A stretch of 64,000 nucleotides of DNA from Lamellibrachia columna (GCA_963662155.1 OY759275.1:1889501-1953500); one strand, 5' to 3'. Shown: positions 34,452-44,643, numbered from the stretch's first letter. Program-made: numbers and translations. Notes: generated from the sequence alone by a model not told the origin.

Positions 34452-34598
34452 TTTAAAGTTGTGGTTGCACTCAATTGCCAGTAACCATAATTTTTCAACA
34501 ACAAAATAACCCTGCGTGAATCTAAAAAATGTCCATTATTTATTCTCCTTCAATGCTACAAGAAGAAATGCAGTACATAATGTCTCATATGGTTACAA

Positions 34599-35719
34599 TC
34601 ATGTTTGTAATAAAGATTCTGCAAACCTAGCGCTAGAACATTCAGTGTCAGACAAAGGCTTATTATAAAACCGTGCAAATGTTGTCGCATTTGACCAACC
34701 TGCCACATTGAGAATTTCTGAAATCTGCACCCCTTTACGGCTAGCAGCTGACGTTGCCGCCGCTCTTGTGCTGTGCGGTTTAAAAACCGTAACATCAACC
34801 CCTGCCATATTTAAGGTGGCCTTAATCCAGCGTGAAATAGTATCCTTACTGACCTGCTTGTGTGGCTGAACAGTACTAACAAACAACTTAGAAGATTGCC
34901 GCAAATCTCTAGTTTTTGTCAAATAGATTGATAATGTATTAAAAATGCAGATTCTAATGTCCCTATCAAAAGCATGCAAAACAACATCAAAATGTTCATG
35001 TCCTAGTCTAGCCTGTTTAAAATCACCATGTAGGTGAAACACATACTTATCCTTACTCACAGTCATGCATTCTGTATCCAACAAATGGACAGATTGTGTC
35101 CGTTGGGCCGAAACTAACGCTAAAAGAGTAACCGTTCTAAGAGTCAGATCATACAGTGAAAGAAATTCTGCTAGTGGTTGTTTTCTGAACATATTCAACA
35201 CAACGTTCACGTCCCAGATACAGTTATATCTTGGCAACGATGGCCTGTCCCGTGCTACACCTTTCATAAATCTCACAACTAGTGCATCTGTGCCAACCGG
35301 TTTATCTACCGTGATACCAAGAAAGAGGATAAAGCACTTCTTGCTGTATTAATGGCACTATACGTTAAACCAGTATTAACCAAATCTGTCAAAAAACCCA
35401 AAATGTGTGCAATATCTGCAGTGAAAATATTCAAATTATGCATGTTACAAAACTGTATCCATTTATGTACATATGTGAGATATTGCTTCTTAGTGGAATC
35501 CCGCCAGGACTTTAGAATAATGTCGATGGACTGTGGCGAAAAACCTTTATCGTTCAGTGCACTCCGGATAAGAAACATGCCATCAACTGCAGCTTCTTGC
35601 CCAGTGGATGTTGTCCCTGCTGGAAGGGTAAACCTACCAGATCTAGATGCCAGTTGAGTGTCAATGGCTCTGTTATCAACAGTCTCCGCAGCAGCGGGAA
35701 CCACGCTTGTGTTTGCCAA
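34599..35719 (-). pseudogene. DIRS tyrosine recombinase, frameshifted
   Basis: Two minus-strand frames make up one YR. 35719-35306 carries the N-terminal SAM-like core-binding part (WRDSTKKQYLTYVHKWIQF). 35276-34599 carries the catalytic domain: the first Arg in LVSAQRTQSVH, the H..R pair in PHSTRAAATSAA, and the presumed Tyr nucleophile in TTFARFYNKPL. The frames differ by one register near 35310, so one small indel has broken the enzyme. YR integrates the circular cDNA. The start of the frame overlaps the end of the ORF2 frame in another register, as in related DIRS elements. Confidence 0.85.
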
Positions 35720-38112
35720 TTTGGCAGCACCAGAATACCCTTGGCTCTGTCGTACTCTATTTTCCTGAGTACCTGCCCCAAAATGCTAAATGGTGGAAAA
35801 GCATAAAACATAAAGTTAGACCAATCTAGAGTGAATGCATCAATATATTTTGCTTCTGGGTCAGGTGCCCATGCAACGTACGGTTTAAGTTGATAATTCA
35901 ATCTAGATGCAAAAAGATCAATTTCTGGTACAACAAATGTGGAAACAATCTCCTGGAAAACATTGGTATTCAATTTCCATTCAGTTTTATCATCGAACAC
36001 TCGTGACTTTGCATCTGCGGAAACATTTAAATGCCCTGGCAAATGTGCTGTGGTTATCCACAAATTACGCTGTCTGCAAAATTCCCAGATATCCTGTGCA
36101 AATGTATTACATTGTTCAGAATGCGATCCACCCATATGGTTTATATAAGCCACTGCTGTGGTGTTGTCCAGATAGATTTTAACATGCACATTGTAAATAC
36201 CAGAACAAAATGTCTGAAGTCCCAACATCCCTGCTTTAAGCTCTAGCTTGTTAATGTGTGCTTTTTTCTCCTCCAAAGTCCAACACCCTCCTGTACTTTG
36301 TGGGTCTCCCTCAAGGATGGACTCAAACACTGCCCCCCCCCAACCTTCTGTAGAGGCATCAGTTGTCAATGTAAACAGCATCTTTCCATGCTCAATATGA
36401 CGAAGCTCGGAATTAACATTGACGATCCACCATTGAATTTCTGCTTTAGCCCTCTCGGACAAGAAAAAATGTTTCTCATAATCTCCTGCAACTCGTTTTA
36501 ACGCTAAAACCTTTTCTAATTCTAATTGCCCATAGTGCAAATGTCCAAACTCGACCCCTGTGAATGAAGAAACCAATATGCCAATGAGCTCAGCTACTGC
36601 TCTGATCGAAGGTGCCTTACAGTTAATCACCTCTCTACATTTGGCGAGAAGACTGATCTTCTTCTTACTCGTAAGTGACACTGTCATATCTCTACATTTG
36701 GCGAGAAGACTGATCTTCTTCTTACTCGTAAGTGACACTGTCATATCTCTACATTTGGCGAGAAGACTGATCTTCTTACTCGTAAGTGACACTGTCATAT
36801 CTCTACATTTGGCGAGAAGACTGATCTTCTTCTTACTCGTAAGTGACACTGTCATATCTCTACATTTGGCGAGAAGACTGATCTTCTTCTTACTCGTAAG
36901 TGACACTGTCATATCTCTACATTTGGCGAGAAGACTGATCTTCTTACTCGTAAGTGACACTGTCATATCTCTACATTTGGCGAGAAGACTGATCTTCTTC
37001 TTACTCGTAAGTGACACTGTCATATCTCTACATTTGGCGAGAAGACTGATCTTCTTCTTACTCGTAAGTGACACTGTCATATCTCTACATTTGGTGAGAA
37101 GACTGATCTTCTTCTTACTCGTAAGTGACTCTGTCATATCTCTACATTTGGCGAGAAGACTGATCTTCTTCTTACTCGTAAGTGACACTGTCATATCTCT
37201 ACATTTGGCGAGAAGACTGATCTTCTTCTTACTCGTAAGTGACACTGTCATATCTCTACATTTGGCGAGAAGACTGATCTTCTTCTTACTCGTAAGTGAC
37301 ACTGTCATATCCGTGGAATTTAAAATGAAACCCAAATGTTCCATTTGTTTACTGGGTATCAAATTTGATTTCTCAAAGTTAACAAAAAATCCTAATGACG
37401 TGAATAAATCATGTGTGACCCTAATACTGTTTAAGCAATTGATATATGTATCTGACATAATAAAAGAATCATCAATATATCCACATGCTATATGTCCTAA
37501 TTGCCTCAAGTGTGCATACACCGGTTTAAGAATTTTTTTGAAAATCCTAGGTGCAGACGAAAGCCCATTAGGCAGAACCTTGAATTGAAACAACTCATCT
37601 TGCCAAACAAACCTCAAAAAATGTCTGTATTCTTCCGCAATTGGAACAGAATAATATGCAATCGATAAATCAATCGAGGCCATAAAACATCCCCTACGCA
37701 TAAGATTGATAACTGTGTCAATCGTATCCATTTTGAAGTGGTGATACTGAATAAATGGATTGAGTTTGACCAAATTTAGAATGAGTCTGGAGGAACCATT
37801 TTTCTTATGTCTGCTAAAGACATTGGACACAAATTCCTGTGCTGAAGGAACAGCCTTCTCTATGATCCCTAATTGTAAAAAATCCTTAATCTGTGTATCA
37901 ATAATCGCAAATTCAGATTCTGAAAATTTTAGAGGGCTTGGTCTGCAAGTTTGGCTATGCAAATTGTCAAAATCTAAACAAACACCAGTGACCGCTTGTA
38001 ATATAAATCTATCTGATGTAAGTTTCAGCCACTGTTTGTAATGCAATCCAGTGGCACCAGCCTGGAAACCGTGATCAACACCCAACTTAAAGAGACATTT
38101 TTCATTACTCAT
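35554..38112 (-). CDS. DIRS ORF2: RT, RNase H and DAM-like domain (852 codons)
   Basis: One open frame. RT spans roughly residues 60-270, with motif A SIDLSIAYYSVPI and motif C GYIDDSFI, both with their aspartates. Then come 12 tandem copies of a 19-residue segment. RNase H follows, with LTTDASTEGWGGAV, KLELKAGM and YLDNTTAVAYIN (Asp, Glu, Asp present). The C-terminal part reads IDLFASRLNYQL and YAFPPFSILGQVL, like the DAM methylase-like domain of DIRS elements. It lies 65 bp after ORF1. Apart from the repeat insertion it looks intact, so the copy is probably young. Confidence 0.9.
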   Translation of the reverse strand: MSNEKCLFKLGVDHGFQAGATGLHYKQWLKLTSDRFILQAVTGVCLDFDNLHSQTCRPSPLKFSESEFAIIDTQIKDFLQLGIIEKAVPSAQEFVSNVFSRHKKNGSSRLILNLVKLNPFIQYHHFKMDTIDTVINLMRRGCFMASIDLSIAYYSVPIAEEYRHFLRFVWQDELFQFKVLPNGLSSAPRIFKKILKPVYAHLRQLGHIACGYIDDSFIMSDTYINCLNSIRVTHDLFTSLGFFVNFEKSNLIPSKQMEHLGFILNSTDMTVSLTSKKKISLLAKCRDMTVSLTSKKKISLLAKCRDMTVSLTSKKKISLLAKCRDMTESLTSKKKISLLTKCRDMTVSLTSKKKISLLAKCRDMTVSLTSKKKISLLAKCRDMTVSLTSKKISLLAKCRDMTVSLTSKKKISLLAKCRDMTVSLTSKKKISLLAKCRDMTVSLTSKKISLLAKCRDMTVSLTSKKKISLLAKCRDMTVSLTSKKKISLLAKCREVINCKAPSIRAVAELIGILVSSFTGVEFGHLHYGQLELEKVLALKRVAGDYEKHFFLSERAKAEIQWWIVNVNSELRHIEHGKMLFTLTTDASTEGWGGAVFESILEGDPQSTGGCWTLEEKKAHINKLELKAGMLGLQTFCSGIYNVHVKIYLDNTTAVAYINHMGGSHSEQCNTFAQDIWEFCRQRNLWITTAHLPGHLNVSADAKSRVFDDKTEWKLNTNVFQEIVSTFVVPEIDLFASRLNYQLKPYVAWAPDPEAKYIDAFTLDWSNFMFYAFPPFSILGQVLRKIEYDRAKGILVLPNWQTQAWFPLLRRLLITEPLTLNWHLDLVGLPFQQGQHPLGKKLQLMACFLSGVH
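36631..37308. repeat. minisatellite, 57-bp monomer x 12, in frame in DIRS ORF2
   Basis: It encodes MTVSLTSKKKISLLAKCRD repeatedly on the minus strand, between RT and RNase H. Ten units are 57 bp and two are 54 bp (one Lys fewer), so the frame is never broken. The last unit runs directly into CREVINCKAPSIRAVAEL, which is element sequence; the monomer is therefore an amplified piece of the normal ORF. Confidence 0.97.
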
Positions 38113-38177
38113 ATTAGTATTGAATGCCTGAGGTACAATTACCTTAACTGCATTGTTTTTGCTGGGTTGTCCGGGAC

Positions 38178-39350
38178 TTAAACATCCCTTTGAAGGCCGG
38201 ACCGCGCTGCTGTGCGCGAAACTTGACGTGTTCGCTGCCCCCGCTGTGGGTATGATTTTCCTCGGAAAATCGGCTTTGAGGCCTGGCCTAAAAAAGCCCC
38301 TCGAAACCGTCCCGGCCAGTTTTGTCGAATTGCAGCACCGAACCGTCCTCTATTCCCCGGTCTGACATACTGTGTCTGCGGATGCCGGCCGGCGATGCTG
38401 CTCGCAATTCGATTAGTTTCGTTAATCTCTTTGACGCGCGTTGTCAAGTCATCTCCATAGAGCCAGGCAGACCCTTCCGTGTCAGCGTTACACAGTCCTC
38501 TATAGGCCTGGTTCAGGTCGCCGCGGTGGTCTTCACGTCTTCTCTGGTTCAAGTCTTGGTTGACGTAGCCCAGCAAAGCCAACGCATCTACAAGACATGT
38601 GACCGTGTCCGCCATCTTGTTTTTTGTTAAAGGCTCGTCCGATCTCGTGCTCGCAACGAGATTGTTTGTGGCATGGGTGACGGCCACCATGACTTGCACA
38701 ATTGCCTGTTGACCACGCTGTGCTTTCAAGTCACGTGACTTCGTGGCAGCCGAGAGTTTCTCCCAAATCTCGGGATTGACTCTAGTCTGCGTCAACCCGC
38801 CGCAGTTCCCCGGGCGTACATACGCTTGAAGTTTTTCTTTTAACTTATCGTCTGGCAGCCGCTTCTTCAAAACATTGTTCACAATGTTTACCAATTGCCC
38901 GTCAATGTCTGTCGCCACCCTCTCATCCGGCACGTAGAACTGTTCAAGTCCTGATAACATATCTATCGGCATGGCACTGTCTATCTGCGACGAACTTTCA
39001 TTTATTAATGGCTGTTCGTCGTCGATCTCTTCTTCTGCCAGCTTGTCGAAAAACCATGCCATCTGGTTTGACAACGTCTGTACGGACAGTTGCAAACTCT
39101 GCACCTCATCGTTCGTTGTCGATGTAGACGCCGTTGGTTCGGTTGGGTGTGCAACCTCCGACTCTGTCTCTGAAACCCCAGTGGGGCCAGCCAACAGTAC
39201 TGTCGATTTAACCCCTGTGGGGCCAGCCAATAGGGCTGTAGATGTAACCCCTGTGGGGTGTGCCATCAAAGATAATTGGTCAACACCGTAGTCCATAGCA
39301 AGGCCATCTAAGATGGCAGCTCCTGCCGACTTTCTCTTCGCTTTGGGCAT
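38178..39350 (-). CDS. DIRS ORF1, gag-like (390 codons)
   Basis: It starts MPKAKRKSAGAAIL with a basic N-terminus. An imperfect repeat near residues 30-65 (three copies of HPTGV or GPTGV with LLAG) follows. The middle is acidic with LEQFYVPDERVATDIDG. A C-terminal Arg/Gly-rich region (RPGNRGRFGAAIRQNWPGRF) probably binds RNA. No zinc knuckle. First ORF of the element, facing right to left like ORF2. Assignment as gag rests on position and composition. Confidence 0.8.
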   Translation of the reverse strand: MPKAKRKSAGAAILDGLAMDYGVDQLSLMAHPTGVTSTALLAGPTGVKSTVLLAGPTGVSETESEVAHPTEPTASTSTTNDEVQSLQLSVQTLSNQMAWFFDKLAEEEIDDEQPLINESSSQIDSAMPIDMLSGLEQFYVPDERVATDIDGQLVNIVNNVLKKRLPDDKLKEKLQAYVRPGNCGGLTQTRVNPEIWEKLSAATKSRDLKAQRGQQAIVQVMVAVTHATNNLVASTRSDEPLTKNKMADTVTCLVDALALLGYVNQDLNQRRREDHRGDLNQAYRGLCNADTEGSAWLYGDDLTTRVKEINETNRIASSIAGRHPQTQYVRPGNRGRFGAAIRQNWPGRFRGAFLGQASKPIFRGKSYPQRGQRTRQVSRTAARSGLQRDV

Positions 39351-39544
39351 CTTTGACCCAATTCGGGAAATCAGACTCCCAAACGTAGAAAAACAACGTT
39401 GTCTGCTTCCGATTCGACGAAGAAAACGTCACTAAATATAAACAATCGTTAACAAATCAAAGACAATAAAAAAGAAAGTAATAAATGTCCTAACAATTTC
39501 AAAACACGACTTCGCTACTAAAAATGCTGACGCAACTGACTACT

Positions 39545-39601
39545 GGAGCTGCGCACGCACATCTCATGGAGGCCCTGCTTCCGGTAGGTGACTGAATAGA
39601 A
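39545..39601. repeat. DIRS right inverted terminal repeat
   Basis: It reads GAGCTGCGCACGCACATCTC then ATGGAGGCCCTGCTTCCGGT and AGGTGACTGAATAGAA. Its last about 41 bp complement the internal region exactly. Similarity to the left end covers the CGCACGCACATCTC part. Confidence 0.88.
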
Positions 39602-39641
39602 CTCTTTAAGTAGAGGTAATGATTGTGAGAACTGAAGTGCC

Positions 39642-39650
39642 CTGTGTGTG

Positions 39651-39713
<63 letters not shown>

Positions 39714-39727
39714 ATGCGTGCGTGCAT
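39642..39727. repeat. GTGC tetranucleotide microsatellite
   Basis: Nearly uninterrupted GTGC/TGCG units, about 20 copies, 40 bp outside the DIRS right end. Purine-pyrimidine alternating and GC-rich. Confidence 0.95.
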
Positions 39728-40444
39728 GTGTATAACCTACCAGTTTCACCAGTTCCACACATGTACAAACACATGAACACACGTACTGGTGGACTCGTCC
39801 TAGTTCTGAACCAGAACAACACTTGTGAACTGGTGTGAAACTGGTTCCTTGTTTACTGGGAAACTCAACAATGTTGTCAGTTTCACATGTGCATTGGCTG
39901 ACTAGCCTAGCTGTCATTCCACTATTGTCTAGCCTAGGGGACAATGACAGATGTTTAAGTTAGATACTTTCACATGCTGTAGACTTATATTTGTCAAGTT
40001 ATGTTCACACACTACTACCCTATGTTAGGCAGTGGCTGGAACTGTTTCTGCCATATGATGAGATGCTGGCCGGTGGTCCACACCTGCTTCCCTGCAGCTA
40101 GCTGACTTATCACTCTAGTCTATAGGGCAATGATTGATGATGTAACTCTGTGGTAAGACCTAAGAACAGTAGAGAGACAGAACAGATGGATGTGGTCTGA
40201 AAGTGGTTAATGGCACTGAATGGTGCTGGACACACTCCTTAGTGTTGTCAGGTTAAACCACTCGTCAAACAAAGCACATCCTTCAGGTGTAGTCAATATG
40301 GTCTATATGGAACCCTACTAATGTCTGACATACTGTATGGGTCAGACATATAGTTTGATTCTAGAAATAGTATAATTATAACGTTCCCACTCATACCTCA
40401 ACACAATACATTAACTAGGGATATACTTACATGTTTTCTTCCTG

Positions 40445-40730
40445 CCACGAGTGACACATAATTAAGAACCAAATATTATACAATGTAAGAGGATGATGTG
40501 TTCATATCATTAGGGCTGTAGTGACCAGTCTCTTGTGGTCAGGGTTCAAGTTGTCTTTTACTGCGAGAACATTTCTCTATGTGTTTTATTATGTAACACT
40601 GGTTGAGCCATCTATGGAGGTGTACACTGTATGGTAAACACTTTATGGTGTACACTGTATGGTGTACACTTTATGGTGTACAGGCTCACGTTCATTCATT
40701 CATACTAATCGTAATAAATAACATATCTAA
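40445..40730 (+). repeat. intronic repeats Y (copy 2) and V (copy 1)
   Basis: 40445-40515 is a degraded match to 10394 and 46926. 40515-40740 (AGTCTCTTGTGGTCAGG.TTC, GGTGTACACTTTATGGTGTA, then TAACATATCTAAGGATTAAC and TGCCCACATATTT) matches 47615-47855. These are duplicated intron segments. Confidence 0.65.
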
Positions 40731-40835
40731 GGATTAACTGCCCACATATTTCGGGATTAGTGCTCATATAATTATTAGTGCTCATATAATTAGTGCTGTT
40801 GTGAATAGTCTATTGTGATTATGGTTCCAGTTTTA

Positions 40836-41222
40836 CACCTGGCTAGGGTTAGTATACCTTATACACCTGGCTAGGGTTAGTATACCCTATACACCTGGCT
40901 AGTGTTATTATACCCTATACACCTGGCTAGGGCTAGTATACCTTATACACCTGGCTAGGGTTAGTATACCCTATACACCTGGCTAGTGTTATTATACCCT
41001 ATACACCTGGCTAGGGTTAGTATACCCTATATACCTAGCTAGGGTTAGTATACCCTATACACCTGGCTAGGGTTAGTATACCCTATACACCTGGCTAGGG
41101 CTAGTATACCCTATACACCTGGCTAGGCTTAATATACCCTACACACCTGGCTAGGGTTAGTATACCCTACACACCTGGTTAGGGTAGTATGCCCTACACA
41201 CCTGGCTAGGGTTAGTATACAG
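40836..41222. repeat. minisatellite, 28-bp monomer x about 14
   Basis: Monomer CTAGGGTTAGTATACCCTAT plus ACACCTGG. It is the same family as 55634-55803 and 57541-58630, with the same right flank (GCTACACAGTATATGTGATC or ACTACACAG...). So 40.8-42.7 kb and 57.5-60.2 kb are paralogous. Confidence 0.95.
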
Positions 41223-41295
41223 CTACACAGTATATGTGATCCTCCATCATGAGCACGGAGAAGACAACAGAATGTGGATTGAACAGTAGAGAGAG

Positions 41296-41620
41296 GAGTT
41301 GGACGTAAGGATGGAGGGTAAGGAGATCAGGGGGGGCACAGTAGAGAGAGGAGTTGGACGTAAGAATGGAGGGTAAGGAGATCAGGGGGGGGCACAGTAG
41401 AGAGAGGAGTTGGACGTAAGGATGGAGGGTAAGGAGATCAGGGGGGCACAGTAGAGAGAGGAGTTGGACGTAAGGATGGAGGGTAAGGAGATCAGGGGGG
41501 CACAGTAGAGAGAGGAGTTGGACGTAAGGATGGAGGGTAAGGAGATCAGGGGGGCACAGTAGAGAGAGGAGTTGGACGTAAGGATGGAGGGTAAGGAGAT
41601 CAGGGGGGCACAGTAGTGTA
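41296..41620. repeat. minisatellite, 54-bp monomer x about 6, abutting a SINE
   Basis: Units run CACAGTAGAGAGAGGAGTTG, GACGTAAGGATGGAGGGTAA and GGAGATCAGGGGGG. The last unit continues into the tRNA-like head of the SINE (GGGGGGCACAGTAG then TGTAGCG), so every unit border carries the SINE start fused to host text. Confidence 0.95.
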
Positions 41621-41765
41621 GCGTTAGAATGTCAGGCTCTCAATCGAGAGAACCTGGTTTTGAGTCCTCCTGCTGCCTTTTTCGAACCTTTGGCAATTTC
41701 ATTCATCCCGCGTTGCCTCAGTTCACTCAGCTGTATAAGTGAATACCTGGCTGCAGACACAGGTG
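41606..41765 (+). mobile_element. tRNA-derived SINE, putative
   Basis: It has a tRNA-like head with GGCACAGTAGTGTAGCGTTA, an anticodon-stem-like CTCTC..GAGAG, and a B-box-like GGTTTTGAGTCC. It continues with a SINE-type body (GCCTCAGTTCACTCAGCTGT, then ATAAGTGAATACCTGGC). The B box is imperfect, and I cannot confirm a family or a 3' end. It could be a single tRNA pseudogene. Confidence 0.5.
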
Positions 41766-41842
41766 GATATCTGAACGAATAGTCTTTGTGCAATAATTGC
41801 AGCATTTCTGAATGAGAAGTCGAGATGGCGTTGGAACGAACA

Positions 41843-42078
41843 GGTCTGCCTGGGGTGAAGTGTAAAGGAACAGGTCTGCCTGGGGGTGAAGTGTAAAGGA
41901 ACAGGTCTGCCTGGGGGTGAAGTGTAAAGGAACAGGTCTGCCTGGGGGTGAAGTGTAAAGGAACAGGTCTGCCTGGGGGTGAAGTGTAAAGGAACAGGTC
42001 TGCCTGGGGTGAAGTGTAAAGGAACAGGTCTGCCTGGGGGTGAAGTGTAAAGGAACAGGTCTGCCTGGGGGTGAAGTG
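41843..42078. repeat. minisatellite, 31-bp monomer x about 8
   Basis: Monomer GAACAGGTCTGCCTGGGGGT plus GAAGTGTAAAG, with a 30-bp variant (GGGG). Located just downstream of the SINE candidate. Confidence 0.95.
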
Positions 42079-43019
42079 CTTTGAACAGACCTATGGACTG
42101 GATACTGCGCTAAATAAGAACTTACCTTTACTCTTTTTTTATCAAGTAAAGGGGCAAGTTTGTGTTGCTTGGTGGAATGGTTACTGAGGATGTTCATTCG
42201 GAGGTAGACGCACATCGTTGGATACAAGCAGGAACAAATGATTGGAGGAAAGTAAAGGCATCACTACGGGCAGAAACAGTATCACAACAGTTGAAGGGGA
42301 ATGTTCTGAGAGCGGGTGTAATATACGTGTGGTCTTGAGTCGGTGGCAATGACAAATCAACAACAACAACAACAACACACATTTTATGAGAATGACTGGG
42401 TCCGGAGAGTTACAGGAACAAGGAGGAAGAATGATCTAAATAAGGGATTGGGAGGCAGGGAAGTTAATGAGAAGAATGGTAAGAAACCAGATGATATGAG
42501 CTAATCACTTGGTGCGGATGGATTGCCAAAGAGATTACCAAAGAGATTACCAAAGAGAGCAGAGGCAGTGAAAAAGAAGGCCGTTGTAGAAGGGGTAGAC
42601 CACAATGAAGGTGGGAAGATTGGGTAAAGAGGGATGTGAGAAAGGGGGAGGAGGGTGACAAGTGGGGGGAGAAGGCTGTCGTTAGGGAGAAATAGAAAGG
42701 GGTAACAGCCAGGACAGTGCAGGTGTAGAAGAACTAATCTCACCCCAAAGGGAGCTATGAGAAACAAATATAAGTCAAAAACGTATACTGGCTAGATCAC
42801 AACATTGTTTCTCAGTGCGACATAATTTATCTTTTTGTAATTAATATGAAAACACCACTATTCTCTATGTTATACATATTGCCCCAAATGACAAATTGAC
42901 ATATACTGAAGCAGTGTTGTGTCAATGTGCATAGTTTATGACAGAACAACTAACACACCTGGCCAATCAAGATCCTGGATTATGAGACTGCGGCACAGTA
43001 GGTTGACAAATCAAACGTG

Positions 43020-43975
43020 ACTATCCCTCCTGTCTAACTGTGTCACTGCACAGGGTCACTTGTCTCCTAGCAGAAACAGAACAGTAATAAATGTTTTCTT
43101 TGGACTGATTCCTCTTTTCGACCAAAACGCAAGACTGCATAAAATAGTTACGTCACAGGGAAGTGTCCCACTCTCCCCAATGAGACCATAGTTACGTTAT
43201 AGGGAAATGTCCCTCTCTTCCCAATGAGACCATAGTTATGTTATAGGGAAGTGTCCCTCTCTCCCCAACGAGACCATAGTTACGTTATAGGGAAGTGTCC
43301 CTCTCTTCCCAATGAGACCATAGTTATGTTATAGGGAAGTTTCCCTCTCTCCCCAATGAGACCATAGTTACGTTATAGGGAAGTGTCCCACTCTCCCCAA
43401 CGAGACCATAGTTACGTTATAGGGAAGTGTCCCTCTCTTCCCAATGAGACCATAGTTATGTTATAGGGAAGTGTCCCTCTCTTCCCAATGAGACCATAGT
43501 TACGTTATAGGGAAGTGTCTCTCTCTTCCCAATGAGACCACAGTTATGTTATAGGGAAGTTTCCCTCTCTCCCCAATGAGACCATAGTTACGTTATAGGG
43601 AAGTGTCTCTCTCTTCCCAATGAGACCATAGTTACGTTATAGGGAAGTTTCCCTCTCTCCCCAATGAGACCATAGTTACGTCACAAGGAAGTTTCCCTCT
43701 CTCCCCAATGAGACCATAGTTACATCACAAGGAAGTTTCCCTCTCTCCCCAATGAGACCATAGTTACGTCACAGGGAAGTGTCCCTCTCTCCCCAATGAG
43801 ACCATAGTTACTTTATAGGGAAGTGTCCCTCTCTTCCCAATGAGATCATAGTTACTTTATAGGGAAGTTTCCCACTCTCCCCATTGTGACCAGGTTTCCA
43901 CAAATGTAGAAGTAGACGGCGTCAATGCCACACCATGAATCCACAACAAGGCAGATTCAGCCACCGAGAATCACT
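43020..43975. repeat. segmental duplicate T, copy 1, with expanded array
   Basis: Flanks match 61745-61975: CTGTGTCACTGCAC, CCAAAAC.CAAG.CTGCATA, then GACCAGGTTTCCA.AAATGTA and AGTAGACGGC. Between the flanks this copy has about 16 units of the 44-bp minisatellite where the other has about one. Confidence 0.8.
43160..43885. repeat. minisatellite, 44-bp monomer x about 16
   Basis: Units run ACCATAGTTACGTTATAGGG, AAGTGTCCCTCTCTTCCCAA and TGAG, with TTAT/TCAC, GTCC/TTCC and TTCC/CCCC variants in mosaic arrangement. Each unit has a GGGAA..TTCCC inverted pair. Confidence 0.95.
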
Positions 43976-43984
43976 GCTGTGACG

Positions 43985-44643
43985 AGTAATGACCCGTCAA
44001 CTGGTCTGTGATGAGTAATGACCCGCCAACTGGTCTGTGATGAGTAATGACCCGCCAACTGGTCTGTGATAAGTAATGACCCGCCAACTGGTCTGTGATG
44101 AGTAATGACCCGCCAACTGGTCTGTGATGAGTAATGACCAGTCAACTGGTCTGTGATGAGTAATGACCCGCCAACTGGTCTGTGATGAGTAATGACCCGC
44201 CAACTGGTCTGATGAGTAATGACCCACCAACTGGTCTTTGATGAGTAATGACCCGCCAACTGGTCTGTGACAAGTAATGACCCGCCAACTGGTCTGTGAT
44301 GAGTAATGACCCACCAACTGGTCTGTGATGAGTAATGACCCGCCAACTGGTCTGTGATGAGTAATGACCCGCCAACTGGTCTGTGAAGAGTAATGACCCG
44401 CCAATTGGTCTGTGACGAGTAATGACCCGCCAACTGGTCTGTGACGAGTAATGACCCGCCAACTGGTATGTGACAAGTAATGACCCGCCAACTGATCTGT
44501 GATGAGTAATGACCCGCCAACTGGTCTGTGATGAGTAATGACCCGCCAACTGGTCTGTGATGAGTAATGACCTGCCAACTGGTCTGTGACGAGTAATGAT
44601 CCGCCAACTGGTCTGTGACGAGTAATGACCCGCCAACTGGTCT
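43985..44643. repeat. minisatellite, 29-bp monomer x about 23
   Basis: Monomer GTAATGACCCGCCAACTGGT plus CTGTGATGA. It starts about 10 bp after segment T; the first bases before it (TCACTGCTGTGACGAGTAAT) already resemble the monomer. Spurious minus-strand frames arise from it. Confidence 0.95.

Larger units (their letters stand above)
34117..39601 (-). mobile_element. DIRS-1-type retrotransposon, nearly complete (5.5 kb)
   Basis: On the minus strand it carries gag-like ORF1, RT/RNase H/methylase-like ORF2 and a tyrosine recombinase. It has inverted terminal repeats and an internal complementary region at 34326-34451 that joins the complements of both ends, which is the diagnostic DIRS architecture. 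The ends share a 2-bp AA at each boundary (34117-34118 and 39600-39601), and I see no target duplication, as expected of tyrosine-recombinase integration. It sits in the 29.5-kb intron, antisense to the host gene. Only the YR frame is clearly broken. Confidence 0.9.
41223..42750. repeat. segmental duplicate S, copy 1
   Basis: Matches 58630-60192 in pieces: GTGATCCTCCATCATGAGCA with the following AGAATGTGG.TTGAACAGTA; AAAGGCATCACTA.GGGCAG; AATGACAAATCAACAACAAC; and the long stretch 42410-42735 against 59870-60192, nearly identical. This copy has gained two minisatellites and a SINE but lacks the pogo-like insertion of copy 2. Confidence 0.85.

Noticed and set aside
35352..35657. + strand frames opposite the DIRS genes (also 36560-37588 and 38971-39291)
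   Set aside because: Antisense shadows of the recognised minus-strand retrotransposon ORFs.
39644..39838. Cys-Val-Arg-Ala repeat frame
   Set aside because: Translation of the GTGC microsatellite.
41606..41680. Functional tRNA gene
   Set aside because: The B box is imperfect and acceptor-stem pairing is poor; a SINE head or pseudogene is more likely.
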